Shown: in pieces, positions 53,795-64,000 of the stretch | Layout: each line of letters opens with the position of its first letter | Numbering within the stretch: position 1 is the first letter of the stretch | DNA from: CAVQAH01 sp963784195 | GTDB taxonomy: Bacteria > Acidobacteriota > Vicinamibacteria > Vicinamibacterales > 2-12-FULL-66-21 | Direction of reading: 5' to 3' | NCBI GenBank assembly: GCA_963784195.1 | Contig: CAWARA010000032.1 | Coordinates: 248,001-312,000 of the forward strand | DNA length: 64,000 nt | Notes under the pieces: generated by a model | Seen by the model: only the letters and a program-made list of their open reading frames with translations | The model's database searches: none | What the model was told of the DNA's origin: nothing | Position numbers and translations under genes: made by a program

Positions 53795-55605
53795 CTGACC
53801 TCGAATGTGCCCACAGTTTCGCCAACAGGGTACCGTTTGCGCAACTCGGTCAGCAATCCGGCCGATGGCGGGTCCGAGAACTGCGGGTTCTTCTTGACCA
53901 CCACGACGCGCACGTCGTTCCGCAACAGGTGATCGAGAACACGTTCGTCCGTCGTCGGCGGGTCTGCCAGGAACTCGTAGATCGTTCGTCCGGGATATGA
54001 CGTCTCCGCAAGCACGTAGATCTCGGGCGAGTCAGGGAACGCATAGATGGAGCGGCTACCCGCGTGAGCCGTCACCAGCTCGATGAGGCGATTGTACGTG
54101 CGCGCCTCTTCAGCCGAAACGCGAAGGCCCTTGGCGCGCGGTGGCGTCATCTCCGAGTTCAGCGTCACCGGCTGATACGACCGTCCCATCCTGTAGATGA
54201 AGCCGGGCGCCAACCGAAAGACCGCGAACAATACGTAGAAGACGAGCAGAAGGCTCGCGATTGGATGAGGCGCGCGACCATTGGTGAAGACCGCAGCAGC
54301 CGCGAGCGCGACCAGCGGCGCGACGTAGCAGAAGTAGATGGGGGCCGGAAAGGGATATTGCACCAGGCTTGCCGTCGCGGCGACGAAGATGACGAGGGCC
54401 CGGGTCTGCTGGTCAATCGTCAACCCGCCTGGCACACGAAGCGGCAGAACACCGGCGGCCGTCACGAACGCCAGGACGAAGACGACCGGACGCCAGGAGG
54501 TGTGATACATCGACGGCATGGAGGCCGAGAGCACGAGCATCGCCCCGAGCAGGATCGCCACGAGCGCGATCCCGGCGCGCGTGAGACGCGTCGCGCGCCA
54601 GCGCGTCATGGCGATGACGACCAGCAGAAGAATCGGGCCGCAACGGCGCACGCTGAACTGTGGCGTCGGAAAGGAGGCGAACTCCAGCCGCTCTTGCGGC
54701 GCCACGACGAGCCCGTGGTAGAGGGCCGGCCACCCTCCTGCGATCGCGAACGCCAGGAAGTAGAGGCCAATGGGAATCGCCACGCCCGCGGCAAACGGTG
54801 TAACCAGCCGGGCCAAGGCCAGGACGCGATCCCGCGCTGTGCCAGGCGGACTTTGCCACTCGCGGAGCAGCAGAATCACCGCGACTACCCCTGCAGGAAC
54901 GACGAACAGCAGGAAGCCGCCGAGGCTGGGTGCCGGCGCAACGATCGAGGTGAGGAGCCCGATGAACGCCAGCAGGCCGACCGATACGACAACCGGGTAG
55001 GCGCGCGATCGCGAGCTGAGCTCGCGCCGATGCTCCCAGGCATCGCTCTGCTCCCGCAGCAGGAGAAACAGGAGGACACCCGCGACGTAGTACAGCCCGA
55101 CAAGCTTCACCAGGAACGACAGCCCGCCGCAGAGCCCGGCCACGAACAGCCATCGGCGATTGCGGGTGTCGAGAAAGCGCACCACCGACGCTGCACCGAA
55201 GACCGCCAGAAACAGGTTGTACCAGGACGGCACCGGCGCCGGATAGTTCGGCACGCTCCAGAGGACCGCGAGCGCCGTGACGCCGGCTGCCATCAGGGGC
55301 GATCCGAACCGGGCCGCGAGGAAGAACACCGCCGGCACCCAGAAGACGAAGGCCCCCAACAGCACCCACCTCATCGACATGAACGTGGCACCGAACCAGC
55401 GGAGGGCCAGGGCGTTCACGTAGGTCAGCCCGCCGGTGTACATTTCGTCGAAGTCCCGGTGCGGCAGCTGGCCGGCGTTGAGGCGGTCGGCGGTCTGGAA
55501 GAACTGGCCTTCGTCGTGGGGGATCCAGCCGCGGTCGATCGTCCCGTAAGCGTAGAGCGCGGCGGCGAGCCAGATGGCGAGGAGCGCGCGGTTACGAGTT
55601 AACAC
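53782..55605 (-). CDS. GT39-like polytopic membrane protein
   Basis: A 607-residue inner-membrane protein with about a dozen helices. The first periplasmic loop has the acidic pair GWIPHDEGQFFQTADRL and a second site FDEMYTGGLTYVNALALRWF, matching ArnT/PMT-type GT-C enzymes. The last 130 residues are soluble and contain YNRLIELVTAHAGSRSIYAF. It begins with GTG, only 16 bases from the start of the divergent GT2 gene, leaving very little room for two promoters. The function in glycan assembly is inferred from context. Confidence 0.8.
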   Translation of the reverse strand: MLTRNRALLAIWLAAALYAYGTIDRGWIPHDEGQFFQTADRLNAGQLPHRDFDEMYTGGLTYVNALALRWFGATFMSMRWVLLGAFVFWVPAVFFLAARFGSPLMAAGVTALAVLWSVPNYPAPVPSWYNLFLAVFGAASVVRFLDTRNRRWLFVAGLCGGLSFLVKLVGLYYVAGVLLFLLLREQSDAWEHRRELSSRSRAYPVVVSVGLLAFIGLLTSIVAPAPSLGGFLLFVVPAGVVAVILLLREWQSPPGTARDRVLALARLVTPFAAGVAIPIGLYFLAFAIAGGWPALYHGLVVAPQERLEFASFPTPQFSVRRCGPILLLVVIAMTRWRATRLTRAGIALVAILLGAMLVLSASMPSMYHTSWRPVVFVLAFVTAAGVLPLRVPGGLTIDQQTRALVIFVAATASLVQYPFPAPIYFCYVAPLVALAAAAVFTNGRAPHPIASLLLVFYVLFAVFRLAPGFIYRMGRSYQPVTLNSEMTPPRAKGLRVSAEEARTYNRLIELVTAHAGSRSIYAFPDSPEIYVLAETSYPGRTIYEFLADPPTTDERVLDHLLRNDVRVVVVKKNPQFSDPPSAGLLTELRKRYPVGETVGTFEVRWRE

Positions 55606-55621
55606 CGTTCCATAAGACTAT

Positions 55622-56839
55622 ATGTACCCTCTGATGCATACGCCTGGACAGGGAACTGACGGTGGCGCGACGGCTGCCCGTACGCCATGCGAGGTGTCGG
55701 TCGTCATGCCCTGTTTGAACGAACATGAAACAGTCGGAAAGTGCGTGCAGAAGGCGCTCGACTCGTTGGCCCAATCTGCGATTTCCGGGGAAGTCATCGT
55801 TGCAGATAACGGCAGCACCGACGGCTCGATTGAAATCGCAGAATCACTCGGTGCGCGCGTTGTCCGCGTACAGGACCGTGGCTACGGAAACGCCTTGATA
55901 GGCGGAATTCGCGCCGCGCGGGGACGTTATGTGATCATGGGCGACGCCGACGACAGTTACGATTTTCGCGACGTCCCGAAGTTCGTGGACAAACTTCGTC
56001 AAGGTTACGACCTCGTGCAGGGCTGCCGGCTGCCTTCGGGGGGCGGCACCGTGCTTCCTGGCGCGATGCCCTGGCTGCACCGATGGCTCGGCAACCCCAT
56101 GCTCTCGCTCATGGCCCGACGCATGTTCAGGACACAGATTCGGGATATCTACTGCGGCATGCGAGGCTTTACGCGCGCCGCGTTCGACCGTCTGGATCTC
56201 CAGTGCACCGGCATGGAGTTCGCCACCGAAATGGTCATCAAGGCCAGCCTCTTCAACGAGCGCATCGCTCAGATCCCGATCACATTGTCCCCGGACGGCA
56301 GGCGGCTCCGCCGCCCCCACCTGAGAACTTTCCGGGACGGCTGGCGAACGCTCCGGTTCTTCCTGATCTTTTCGCCGCGGTGGCTGTTCTGGTACAGCGG
56401 ATGGGCGTTGATGGTCCTTGGTCTCATCGGCTACGCGATCGCGCTGCCCGGTTTGACGATTGCCGGCGCCAGGTTCGACGTGCACACGCTGGTCGTCGCC
56501 AGCGTGGCCTTTCAATTCGGTCTTCAGAGCGTGATCTTCGCGGTCTTGACGACAACGTACGCAATCAAACAAGGCTTCAGACCGTCGAACAAGCGGATCG
56601 ATCGTTTCTTCGAGCTCTTCACGCTGGAACGTGGGCTCATGGCTGGTCTGGCCGCAATCGCCCTTGGTGCGGCGATGGTTGCCTGGGCAGCCATGACTTG
56701 GTACCGCGCGGGTTTCGGCCCCCTCGACTACCCATCGACGATGCGGATCGTCGTCCCTGGAGCGACGCTCGTGACGGCCGGAGGCTCCCTCGTGCTGAAC
56801 AGTTTCCTGTGCAGCATGCTTGGGCTGGACCGCCGCTAG
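55622..56839 (+). CDS. Family 2 glycosyltransferase with C-terminal membrane helices, paralog B
   Basis: A 405-residue enzyme nearly colinear with the 47.5-kb protein: VSVVMPCLNEHETVGKCVQK, GDADDSYDFRD, RDIYCGMRGFTRAAFDRLDL and the same four-helix tail. The DxD motif and acceptor segment are intact. It starts with ATG at 55622, 16 bases from the divergent neighbour. The next gene follows after eight bases, as the GT39-like gene follows (after a methyltransferase) in the first cassette. This indicates a duplicated GT2-membrane protein unit. Confidence 0.93.
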   Translation: MYPLMHTPGQGTDGGATAARTPCEVSVVMPCLNEHETVGKCVQKALDSLAQSAISGEVIVADNGSTDGSIEIAESLGARVVRVQDRGYGNALIGGIRAARGRYVIMGDADDSYDFRDVPKFVDKLRQGYDLVQGCRLPSGGGTVLPGAMPWLHRWLGNPMLSLMARRMFRTQIRDIYCGMRGFTRAAFDRLDLQCTGMEFATEMVIKASLFNERIAQIPITLSPDGRRLRRPHLRTFRDGWRTLRFFLIFSPRWLFWYSGWALMVLGLIGYAIALPGLTIAGARFDVHTLVVASVAFQFGLQSVIFAVLTTTYAIKQGFRPSNKRIDRFFELFTLERGLMAGLAAIALGAAMVAWAAMTWYRAGFGPLDYPSTMRIVVPGATLVTAGGSLVLNSFLCSMLGLDRR

Positions 56840-56846
56840 ATCCGTG

Positions 56847-58562
56847 ATGTCACTGCGCTGGCGGCGGTCGGGTGCGATCGTGTTCTGCGCGGCACTGGGC
56901 TTTCTGTGTCCAGCGGCGTACGGCATTGCGCACGGCGTTCCAGAGCCCGTCGTCCATGACGAGTTCGCCTACCTGCTGGGGGCCAGGACCTTCGCCGAAG
57001 GCCGGCTCACCAACGCCTCACCGCCGCTACCCGAGTTCTTCGAATCACCGCATGTGCTCGTTGTCCCCACTTACAACTCCAGAGTACCCACCGGGACAGT
57101 CGCTGATCCTGGCCCTGGGCCACGTACTTGGGGGCGCGCCGATCTGGGGCGTCTGGGTAAGTTGCGGCGCCTTCGCCGGATGCCTTTGCTGGATGCTGCA
57201 GGCATGGACGACGAGACGATGGGCGCTCGCCATCACGATTCTCGAGATCCTGACATTGGGGACGACCACGTATTGGGCGCAATCGTATTGGGGCGGGATG
57301 GTAGCTGCCTCCGGCGGAGCCCTCCTCTTCGGAGGTCTAATCCGGACTCTGACGGCCGTGCGGCTTGGACCCAGCCTTTTGCTGGCGATCGGTCTCGTGA
57401 TTCTGGCAAATACCAGGCCTTACGAGGGCCTGATTACCACCCTTCCCGCGGCAACTCTTCTCGCAACCTGGCTGTTTCGAAGCTCTCGAGTCCAGGTTGG
57501 ATCGAAGCTCAAGTTGTTCGTCCTTCCGGTTATCCGCTGTCCTTGTGTTCGGCGTCGTGTGCATGGGGCTTTACAATCGAGCCCTGACGGGTTCATCGAC
57601 GACGATTCCCTATCGTGTTCACGATGGTCAGTACCTGGAATCGTGGACCGTTTTTGCTCAGCCCGCTGCAGGAACACCTGCGAACGTCACGCGGCCGCTC
57701 AACCAGGTTCTACCGCTCCCAGGATGATGCCCCTCTCTCACCGTTGAGTTCCATTCCTATCGTCGCTCAGAATTTCGTCGTACGGCTGGCAGGCTCTGTT
57801 GCAGCGGGCCTCGGAATCTTCCCCGAGCCGCTGCTGGCCCGGGGGTATCAGGGGGCCGTCCTCTGGCTGGTATTTCTGGTCGCGGTTGCCTGGCCCTTTT
57901 TTCCGAAGTCTGCCGTTGCACTGTTTACGCTACCTGCCGCAGTAGGCGAACGGGTGCTGCGGTCGCGAATTCCGGTCTTCTTCTTCCATTCGGTCACGGT
58001 TGTCACGACAGCCTGGATCGCTGCGTTTGGGATCACACACCGACGCAATCGATGGGCGCGGTTCATCGTCATCACCATCGTGCTTGTCGCGCTTGGACAG
58101 TCAGTCGTCCGCTGGTGGGTGCCTCATTACGCCGCCCCGATTGTTCCGCTTGTCCTGGCTGCAATGGCGAAGACAGCCCACCGACTCTCGCGTCAATCGA
58201 CCGTCAGCGGGATGATCCTCGTGCTGTCCCTCTGTCATCTCGTGGCGATTGGCGTGACGTCCGCTCTCTTCCCGCGCACAAACGACCCCCCGAGCCCAAT
58301 CGCGCGCCGTACAGCGCTTATACGCCAGCTGGAGCGCCAGGACCGCTCATCCCTCGTTTTCGTGCGGTACCCGGATGACTACACCGTGCACGAGGAGTGG
58401 GTCTACAATCCGGACGGTCTGGTGTCGGCACAGGTTATCTTCGCGCACGATCTTGGGAAGAGCAGAAACCCGGAATTGATCGCGCTGTATCCTGACCGCG
58501 CGGTGTGGCTCGTCGAAGTGTCAAATCAGGTTCGGCTCGAGCCATATGTCGTCAGTCGGTAG
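56847..58562 (+). pseudogene. GT39-like membrane protein, paralog B, three frameshifts
   Basis: A homolog of the 49.3-kb protein, but three extra bases break the frame. They lie near 57085 (TYNSR to YPPGQSLIL), near 57535 (FVLPVI to AVLVFGVVCMGLYNRA) and near 57700 (VTRPL to RFYRSQDDAP). Start is the ATG at 56847 (MSLRWRRSGAIVFCAALGFL), eight bases after the GT2 stop. With the bases removed the protein would be about 570 residues, with the acidic VHDEFAYLLGARTFAEGRL loop and a soluble end (VFVRYPDDYTVHEEWVYNPD). All three changes are single-base insertions, so assembly error is as likely as decay. The stop is nine bases from the convergent subtilase gene. Confidence 0.8.
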
Positions 58563-58571
58563 CAAGGTGAG

Positions 58572-61500
58572 TTACCCTCCAATTGCCGCGTAGACTTCGA
58601 CTTCGACCAGGCGACTCTTCGATGCCAATGCTCTGGTGACCAGTACCCGGATGCGTGATGTCGTCACCGGGGCAAAGTTGAACTGGCGCCATACGCGTGT
58701 GTTGTTCACCACCACGCCACCCGGCACCGGCTGCCATGCGCTCCCGGTCCAGTACTCCACCACGAAATCCTGGAGGCCATACTTCGTAAACGTCATGCCG
58801 AGGGTCGGCGTGCCGGGCGCAGTATAGGTATCCTGCACCGTGAACACATCGATTTCTTCGATCGTCCTGGGGCCGGTGAATTGCACCTCGACCCAGTCCG
58901 GCCAGGCGCCGTCCGTTCCGTCCTGCCACCCACCGCCGCTCCCCCAACTCAGTCCCCGGCGATCGCCGTTGATCACACTGCTGACGGGAAATGACGGGCT
59001 GAAGGTGCTCGAGGCCACGGCGAATCCACCATTGGATGCCAGCGCCACGTTCGTTCGCCCTGCTGGAGGCGCCATGACGACCGAGATGGGACTGGACGTC
59101 TTGACACCACCGCGATTGTCAGTCGCCTCTGCCGTCACCGTGTATGTTCCCGCGATCGAAGGCGTCCACACGGTCGTGAACACACCTGACAACCCGGTCG
59201 TATCCGTGGCCACGAGAACGTCGTTGGCGTAGAACTTGACTTGACTCACCGTGCCATCGACGTCCGTCGCCGTCGCCTCGAGAGAGACTGACGTCGATAC
59301 CGGGAACGTCGCGCCTGTCGAAGGGCTTGTCATGGTGACCGTGGGCGCCTCGTTGATCGAGCCCCACACCGCGTACGCTTCAACCTCGACCAAACGGCTG
59401 CGCGACGCCAGCGCCCGCGTGACCCATACTCGAATACGTGACGTCGTCACCGGCGCGAAATTGAACTGACGCCACACGCGGGTGTTGTTCAACACGCTCC
59501 CGCCGGGCACCATCTCCCACGCGCTTCCGGTCCAATACTCCACGACGAAGTCCTGCAGTCCATACTTCGTAAACGTCATGCCTATCGTTGGCTCGCTCGG
59601 TGCGGTGTAAGCTATCTTGCACGCTGAAGACGTCGATCTCTTCGATCGTCTGGGGACCGCTGAACTGCACCTCCAGCCAGTCGGGCCAGACGCCGTCCGT
59701 CCCGTCCTGCCAACCGCCACCACTTCCCCAACTCAGTCCTTTACGATCGCCGTTGATCACGCTGCTGGCAGGAAACCCTCCGCTGAACGCCGTCGACGCC
59801 GTCGCTGTGCCACCGTTGCTCGCCAGCGCCACGTTCGTTCGCCCGGCTGGGGGCATCAGAGCAATCGTGATGGGACTCGAAGTCTTGGTGGCACCTCGAT
59901 CATCGGTTGCCACGGCCGTCACCTCGTACGTGCCAGCCAGCGATGAATTCCACGTCTTGCTGAACTTACCGGCTTCGCCTGTCAGATCTGTTCCCAGTGC
60001 GATGCCGTTGACGTAGAAAGCCACCTGGCTGACGTTACCGTCAACATCGCTCGCCGTCGCCTCCAGCGTGACGGGAGTTGAAGTGGCAAATTCGGACCCG
60101 TTGGCGGGAGAGGTCACCGCAACATCCGGTAGTTGGTTGAACGCCCCGAACATTGCGTATGCTTCGATCTCCACGAGGCGGCTTCGCGAACCCGCCGCGC
60201 GGCTTACGAACACCCGGATCCGCGACGTGTTGACGGGCACGAAGCTGAACTGCCGCCACACCCGTGTGTTGTTGGTGACGCTGCCGCCCGGAACCGGCTG
60301 CCACGCATTGCCCGTCCAATACTCCACGACGAAGTCCTGGAGGCCGTACTTCGTAAACGTCATGCCCAACGTCGGTACGCTGGGCGACGTGTAGCTATCC
60401 TGCACAGTGAACACGTCGATTTCTTCGATCATCTGTGCCCCGGCGAAGTGGACCTCGAACCAGTCGGGCCAGGTGCCAGACGTCCCGTCCTCCCATCCTC
60501 CGCCGTTGCCCCAGCTCAGCCCGCGCCGGTCGCCGTTGATCACCGCGCTCGCGGGAAAGTTGCTGCTGTTGGTGCTCGACGCGACCGCGGAGCCGCCATT
60601 GGACGCCAAGGCGACATTGATTCGCCCGGCAAGGGGCGTCAGGGTGACGGTGACCGGACTCGACGTCCGCGTCGCGCCCACGTCGTCGGTTGCGACTGCG
60701 GTCAGCGTATACGCTCCAGCGAGCGATGATGTCCAGGTGGACGTGTATATGCCCTGAACGTCGGTTGAGTCGCTGCCTTCCAGCACGCCGTTCACGTAGA
60801 AATCGACCCGGCTCACGCTGCCGTTGGCGTCACTTGCCGCCGCCGCGAGTGTCACCGGAGTCGAAACCGGAAAGGACGCGCCGGCTGCAGGGCTGGTGAT
60901 CGCCACGCTCGGTCCCTGGTTGACGGTTCCGACGACGGCGTATGCCTCGATCTCGATGAGGCGACTTCTCGACCCGAGGGCCCTTGTGACGAATACGCGG
61001 ATCCGTGACGTCGTGATCGGGACGAAATTGAACTGGCGCCAGACGCGCGTATTATTCAAGACGTTCCCGCCCGGGACCGCCTCCCAGTCGCTTCCTGTCC
61101 AGTACTCCACGACGAAGTCCTGAAGGCCGTACTTCGTAAACATCATCCCCAGCGTCGGCTCGCTCGGCGAACCGTAGCTGTCCTGCACGGTGATAACGTC
61201 GATTTCCTCGATGAGCCGAGGGCCGTCGAATTCCACCTCGAACCAGTCCGGCCAGGATCCCGTTGTTCCGTCCTCCCACCCTCCGCCGGTTCCCCAATTC
61301 AGGCCTCGGCGGTCACCGTCGATCACCGCGCTCGGCGGAAAGCTGGCGCCATTGGCGGACGACGCGACTGCGACCGCACCGTTGGCGGCCAACGCGACGT
61401 TCATGCGTCCGGCTGGTGGCGTGAATGTTACAGAGACGGGACTTGACGTCCGCGTCACGCCTCCATCGTCGGTGGCCACTGCCGTGATGTCGAACGTGCC

Positions 61501-62998
61501 GGCAATCGACGACGTCCACGTCGTCGTGAACAGACCGGCCGGGCCCGTGGTATCCGTGGCGATCAACGCGCCATTGGCATAGAAGGCCACCTGGCTCACG
61601 TTGCCATCGGTATCCTGAGCGGTCGCCTGGAGCGTCACGACCGTGGAGACGGGGAATGCTGCGCCGCTTGCAGGGCTGGTCACCGTCACGCTCGGCGGAA
61701 TGTTCCCGCCGGCCGCAGTCGCAGCGTTCAGCACGTTCAGTCGACCGCCGGTTACAGTGAGCCCGGCCCACTGGGGAAGTACATCGGCAGTCGCCATCAG
61801 CACTGTCTTCATCGCATCGACCGACAGCGACGGATCCTTCGACGCGAGGAGCGCCGCTGCGCCCGACACGTGTGGCGCCGCCATGCTCGTGCCGCTGGAG
61901 AAGGTATAGCTTCCGGCGGACGTGCTGACGATGAAGTCTCCCGGCGCCGCGATATCGACGGACGTCGCCCCGTAATTGCTGAAGGAGGCACGGTTGTCAG
62001 ACGAGTTCGATGCGGCGACCACCAGAATGCTCGGCGAGTCGAAGCCGGCAGGATCGAACGGCAACTGATCGTTGTTCGCGCCCGCGTTCCCCGCCGCGAA
62101 CACATTCAGGATTCCCGCCGCTCCGGCTTCATCGATGGCGGCCTTCAACACATCCGCCTGCGCACCCTCACGCAGTCCGCCCCAGCTGTTGTTGCTGACG
62201 CGAATGTTGACGCCACGCTGCTTCAATGCGACGAGATAGTTGAAGCACTCGATCGCGCCGGCATCGGTACCGCTTCCCGCACTGTCGAGGAACTTGCAGG
62301 CGAGTATCCGGCTGCCCCACGCCACCCCCACCACGCCCACCCCATTGTCGCCCGTGGCGCCGATCGTGCCGGCCGTGTGTGTTCCGTGCCCATGGTCGTC
62401 CATGGGATCGCTGTCACCGTTGCTCGCGTCGATGCCGTGAACGTCATCGACATATCCGTTCCCGTCGTCGTCCACGCCGTTCCCGGGGACTTCACCCGCG
62501 TTGACCCACATGTTGGCGGCGAGGTCCGGGTGCGTGTAGTCCACACCGGAATCGATGTCGGCCACCACGACGTCGGAGGAACCGTTGGTGAAGTTGGTCC
62601 AGACGGGCTGAGCCTGGATTCGTTCCATCCCCCACAGGAGTCCAATCGTCCAGTACTGATCGTTGGGCGGTGCCGGCGCAGCGACGCGGCGAATGAAGTT
62701 TGGCTGAACCAACGCGACCGATGGTGAGTTGCGAAGCGCGGCGATTGCGGTCGCAAGGTTCTGACCGGGATTGAGGCGAATGTGTTCGAGGTCGAGGGCT
62801 CGGAATCGGCGGACGAGTCGCGCGGACCGCGCTGTCAGTACTTGGGTTCGCTGGAAGTCAGATACACCGGGCCTGAACTTGACGATGACCTCGTCAGGAA
62901 CGACGGTGGCCGCGGGCTGACGAGCCTCAGGGGTGACGAGGGTCAAAGCTACCGCGAGTCAACAACGCCGCGGACCCGACGCCGAGCCTTGCGCGCAT
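58572..62998 (-). CDS. Secreted S8 subtilase with four tandem Ig-like plus discoidin-like repeats, frameshifted
   Basis: A secreted protease of about 1470 residues. A signal peptide (MRARLGVGSAALLT, then VALTLVTPEARQPA) is split by one extra base near 62955. ATG 62998 has GGGGAGG just upstream. A propeptide-like part (DEVIVKFRPGVSDFQRTQVL) precedes the catalytic domain with Asp in VVVADIDSGVDYTHPD, His in DDHGHGTHTAGTIG and Ser in SSGTSMAAPHVSGAAA. Four repeats of about 260 residues follow. Each has an Ig-like half (VTVTSPASGAAFPVSTVVTL) and an F5/8-type-C-like half (FTKYGLQDFVVEYWTG, NNTRVWRQFNF). A frame change lies near 59615 (VQDS to YTAPSEPTIGM). The repeats suggest binding to cell-surface carbohydrate. 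Confidence 0.88.
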
Positions 62999-63259
62999 CT
63001 CGCTACCTCCCCACAGGCTGACGCCTGACCCGGCACTGGGGAGTTGCCGAAGCTCAGGTATAACTGGTGGCGGAGGATGGGGTCAAGAGCCGAAATGGTA
63101 AGAATCTGCTAAGTGTCTTATTTTCAATTGCTTACGATTTCGAAACCGAGATAGGGATACAAGGATGGAGGACCGGCACCGGCGCCGGCTAAATTCGGTA
63201 CGCAAACAAGTCTAGATTAGTGTTGTGCTTGTGATGCCGGCACCCGCGAGGGACACCTG
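62999..63259. other. AT-richer divergent promoter gap
   Basis: About 260 bases between the subtilase and the last membrane-protein gene. The base composition is clearly lower in GC around 63090-63220. GGCACCGGCGCCGGC (a dyad) lies near 63175. I could not fix any promoter with confidence. No word array is present, as in most divergent gaps here. Confidence 0.4.
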
Positions 63260-64000
63260 ATGGACGGTTATCTGCCGTCCGCGGCCTTGAGAACGCTGTC
63301 GACTTTGCGATGGCCGCGTCATTTGGCTGTTGCTTTCTGTGGTCTTATCGGATTCCTGTTACCGGCCGTCTACGGGACAGCCATAGGTATCCCCGAGCCC
63401 GCCGACCACGACGAGTTCAGTTACCTGCTTGGTGCCGATACCTTTGCCCACGGACGGCTGACCAACTCAACACCGCCCATTCCCGGAGTTCTTCGAAGCC
63501 CCGCACGTGCTGGTGGTGCCTTCCTACAATTCGAAGTACCCGCCAGGCCAGGCGGCGACACTGGCCGTGGGTCAGTTTCTCGCGCGTCCCATCGTCGGAG
63601 TCTGGCTGGGATGTGGACTCTTTGGGGCCTCCCTGTGCTGGATGCTGCAAGCATGGAGCTCCAGACAATGGGCGCTCACAACAACCGTGCTTGCCGTCGT
63701 CACGCTCGGAACGTCGAGCTATTGGGCTCAATCGTACTGGGGTGGCATGGTGGCCGCGTCGGGGGCAGCGTTGTTCCTCGGAGGATTCCGTCGAACTCTG
63801 CGTGCACCCCGGGTCGGTTCAAGTGTTCTCATGGCGGCCGGTTTCGTACTCCTCGCGAACACGCGGCCATACGAGGGGTTGCTGGTGGCTGTCGCCCCAG
63901 CGGCACTGCTCGCTCGCTGGTTGCTCCAGAAAAAAAGGGCTGCATTGCCATCGTTCGTTCTGCCTGCGGGCGGAGTCTTGGTCGTCGGTGCGTTGTGCAT
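63260..64000 (+). CDS. GT39-like membrane protein, paralog C, cut by the window end and frameshifted
   Basis: Third member of the family seen at 49.3 and 56.8 kb. It starts MDGYLPSAALRTLSTLRWPR, then helix AVAFCGLIGFLLPAVYG and the loop PADHDEFSYLLGADTFAHGRL. Near 63483 an extra base shifts the frame; EFFEAPHVLVVPSYNSKYPP then continues to the end of the window. The ATG at 63260 follows GAGGGACACC. The C-terminal half lies outside. Paralogy is evident from long shared stretches such as TLGTSSYWAQSYWGGMVAAS. Confidence 0.83.
   Translation, partial: MDGYLPSAALRTLSTLRWPRHLAVAFCGLIGFLLPAVYGTAIGIPEPADHDEFSYLLGADTFAHGRLTNSTPPIPGVLRSPARAGGAFLQFEVPARPGGDTGRGSVSRASHRRSLAGMWTLWGLPVLDAASMELQTMGAHNNRACRRHARNVELLGSIVLGWHGGRVGGSVVPRRIPSNSACTPGRFKCSHGGRFRTPREHAAIRGVAGGCRPSGTARSLVAPEKKGCIAIVRSACGRSLGRRCVVH

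Noticed and set aside
54064..55602. 512-residue open frame on the plus strand opposite the 53.8-kb membrane protein
   Set aside because: It is very rich in Arg, Gln, Glu and Asp, has no domains and lies exactly antisense to a protein with clear membrane helices.

Overview
The window looks like GC-rich chromosomal DNA from an Acidobacteriota-type bacterium, probably Vicinamibacteria. This rests on gene style only: an ADOP/MacB-like permease, a CusF-SCO1 fusion, a peptidase-TolB-Omp85 fusion, DUF2203 and DUF5777 proteins, a PEP-CTERM protein and many ECF or sigma-54 regulators. No rRNA, tRNA, CRISPR array or transposase is visible. About 17 genes or gene parts need a one-base frame change to restore a family-like protein, mostly a single extra base. 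This suggests uncorrected assembly indels, and I treat most such genes as probably intact.

Layout. 1-2.5 kb: macrolide-type ABC exporter. 2.6-8.5 kb: RNA-binding protein, copper chaperone, small unknowns, cardiolipin synthase and an EEP-family phosphodiesterase. 8.9-13.9 kb: iron acquisition (promoter/operator, TonB receptor, PiuC-like hydroxylase, PepSY membrane reductase). 14-17.4 kb: SPFH/ribbon-helix-helix pair, then a minus-strand ECF sigma/anti-sigma/TlpA operon. 17.9-25.5 kb: the 1043-residue peptidase-propeller-barrel protein, thioesterase, aspartyl-protease/TPR protein, NuoI, NuoB and ferredoxin. 26-34 kb: outer-membrane barrel, cupredoxin-like protein, histidine kinase and NtrC-type regulator, then two cupredoxin-like lipoproteins flanking a DUF5777 barrel. 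34-39 kb: enoyl-CoA hydratase, response regulator, sigma-54 activator, diguanylate cyclase. 39-64 kb: a surface-glycan region with a PEP-CTERM protein, four GT2 glycosyltransferases, seven large GT39-like membrane proteins, three methyltransferases and a large repeat-bearing subtilase.

The most unusual content is between the genes. At about 22 places there is an array of a short word (7-15 bp), usually followed by an array of its reverse complement, so the pair can fold into a long imperfect hairpin. Each site uses its own word, but several words recur kilobases apart. Nearly all sites lie downstream of a gene and almost none in a divergent promoter gap. Three sites (8.5, 22.1 and 33.3 kb) carry a more elaborate ~330-bp version, with outer inverted arrays around a cloverleaf-like core. 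The core has a 33-bp stem whose bases covary between copies, and the loop is always 13 nt. One word array sits in frame inside a membrane-protein gene, and three others supply in-frame C-terminal tails. This dispersed class of paired-word and cloverleaf elements is my main candidate for an undescribed system.
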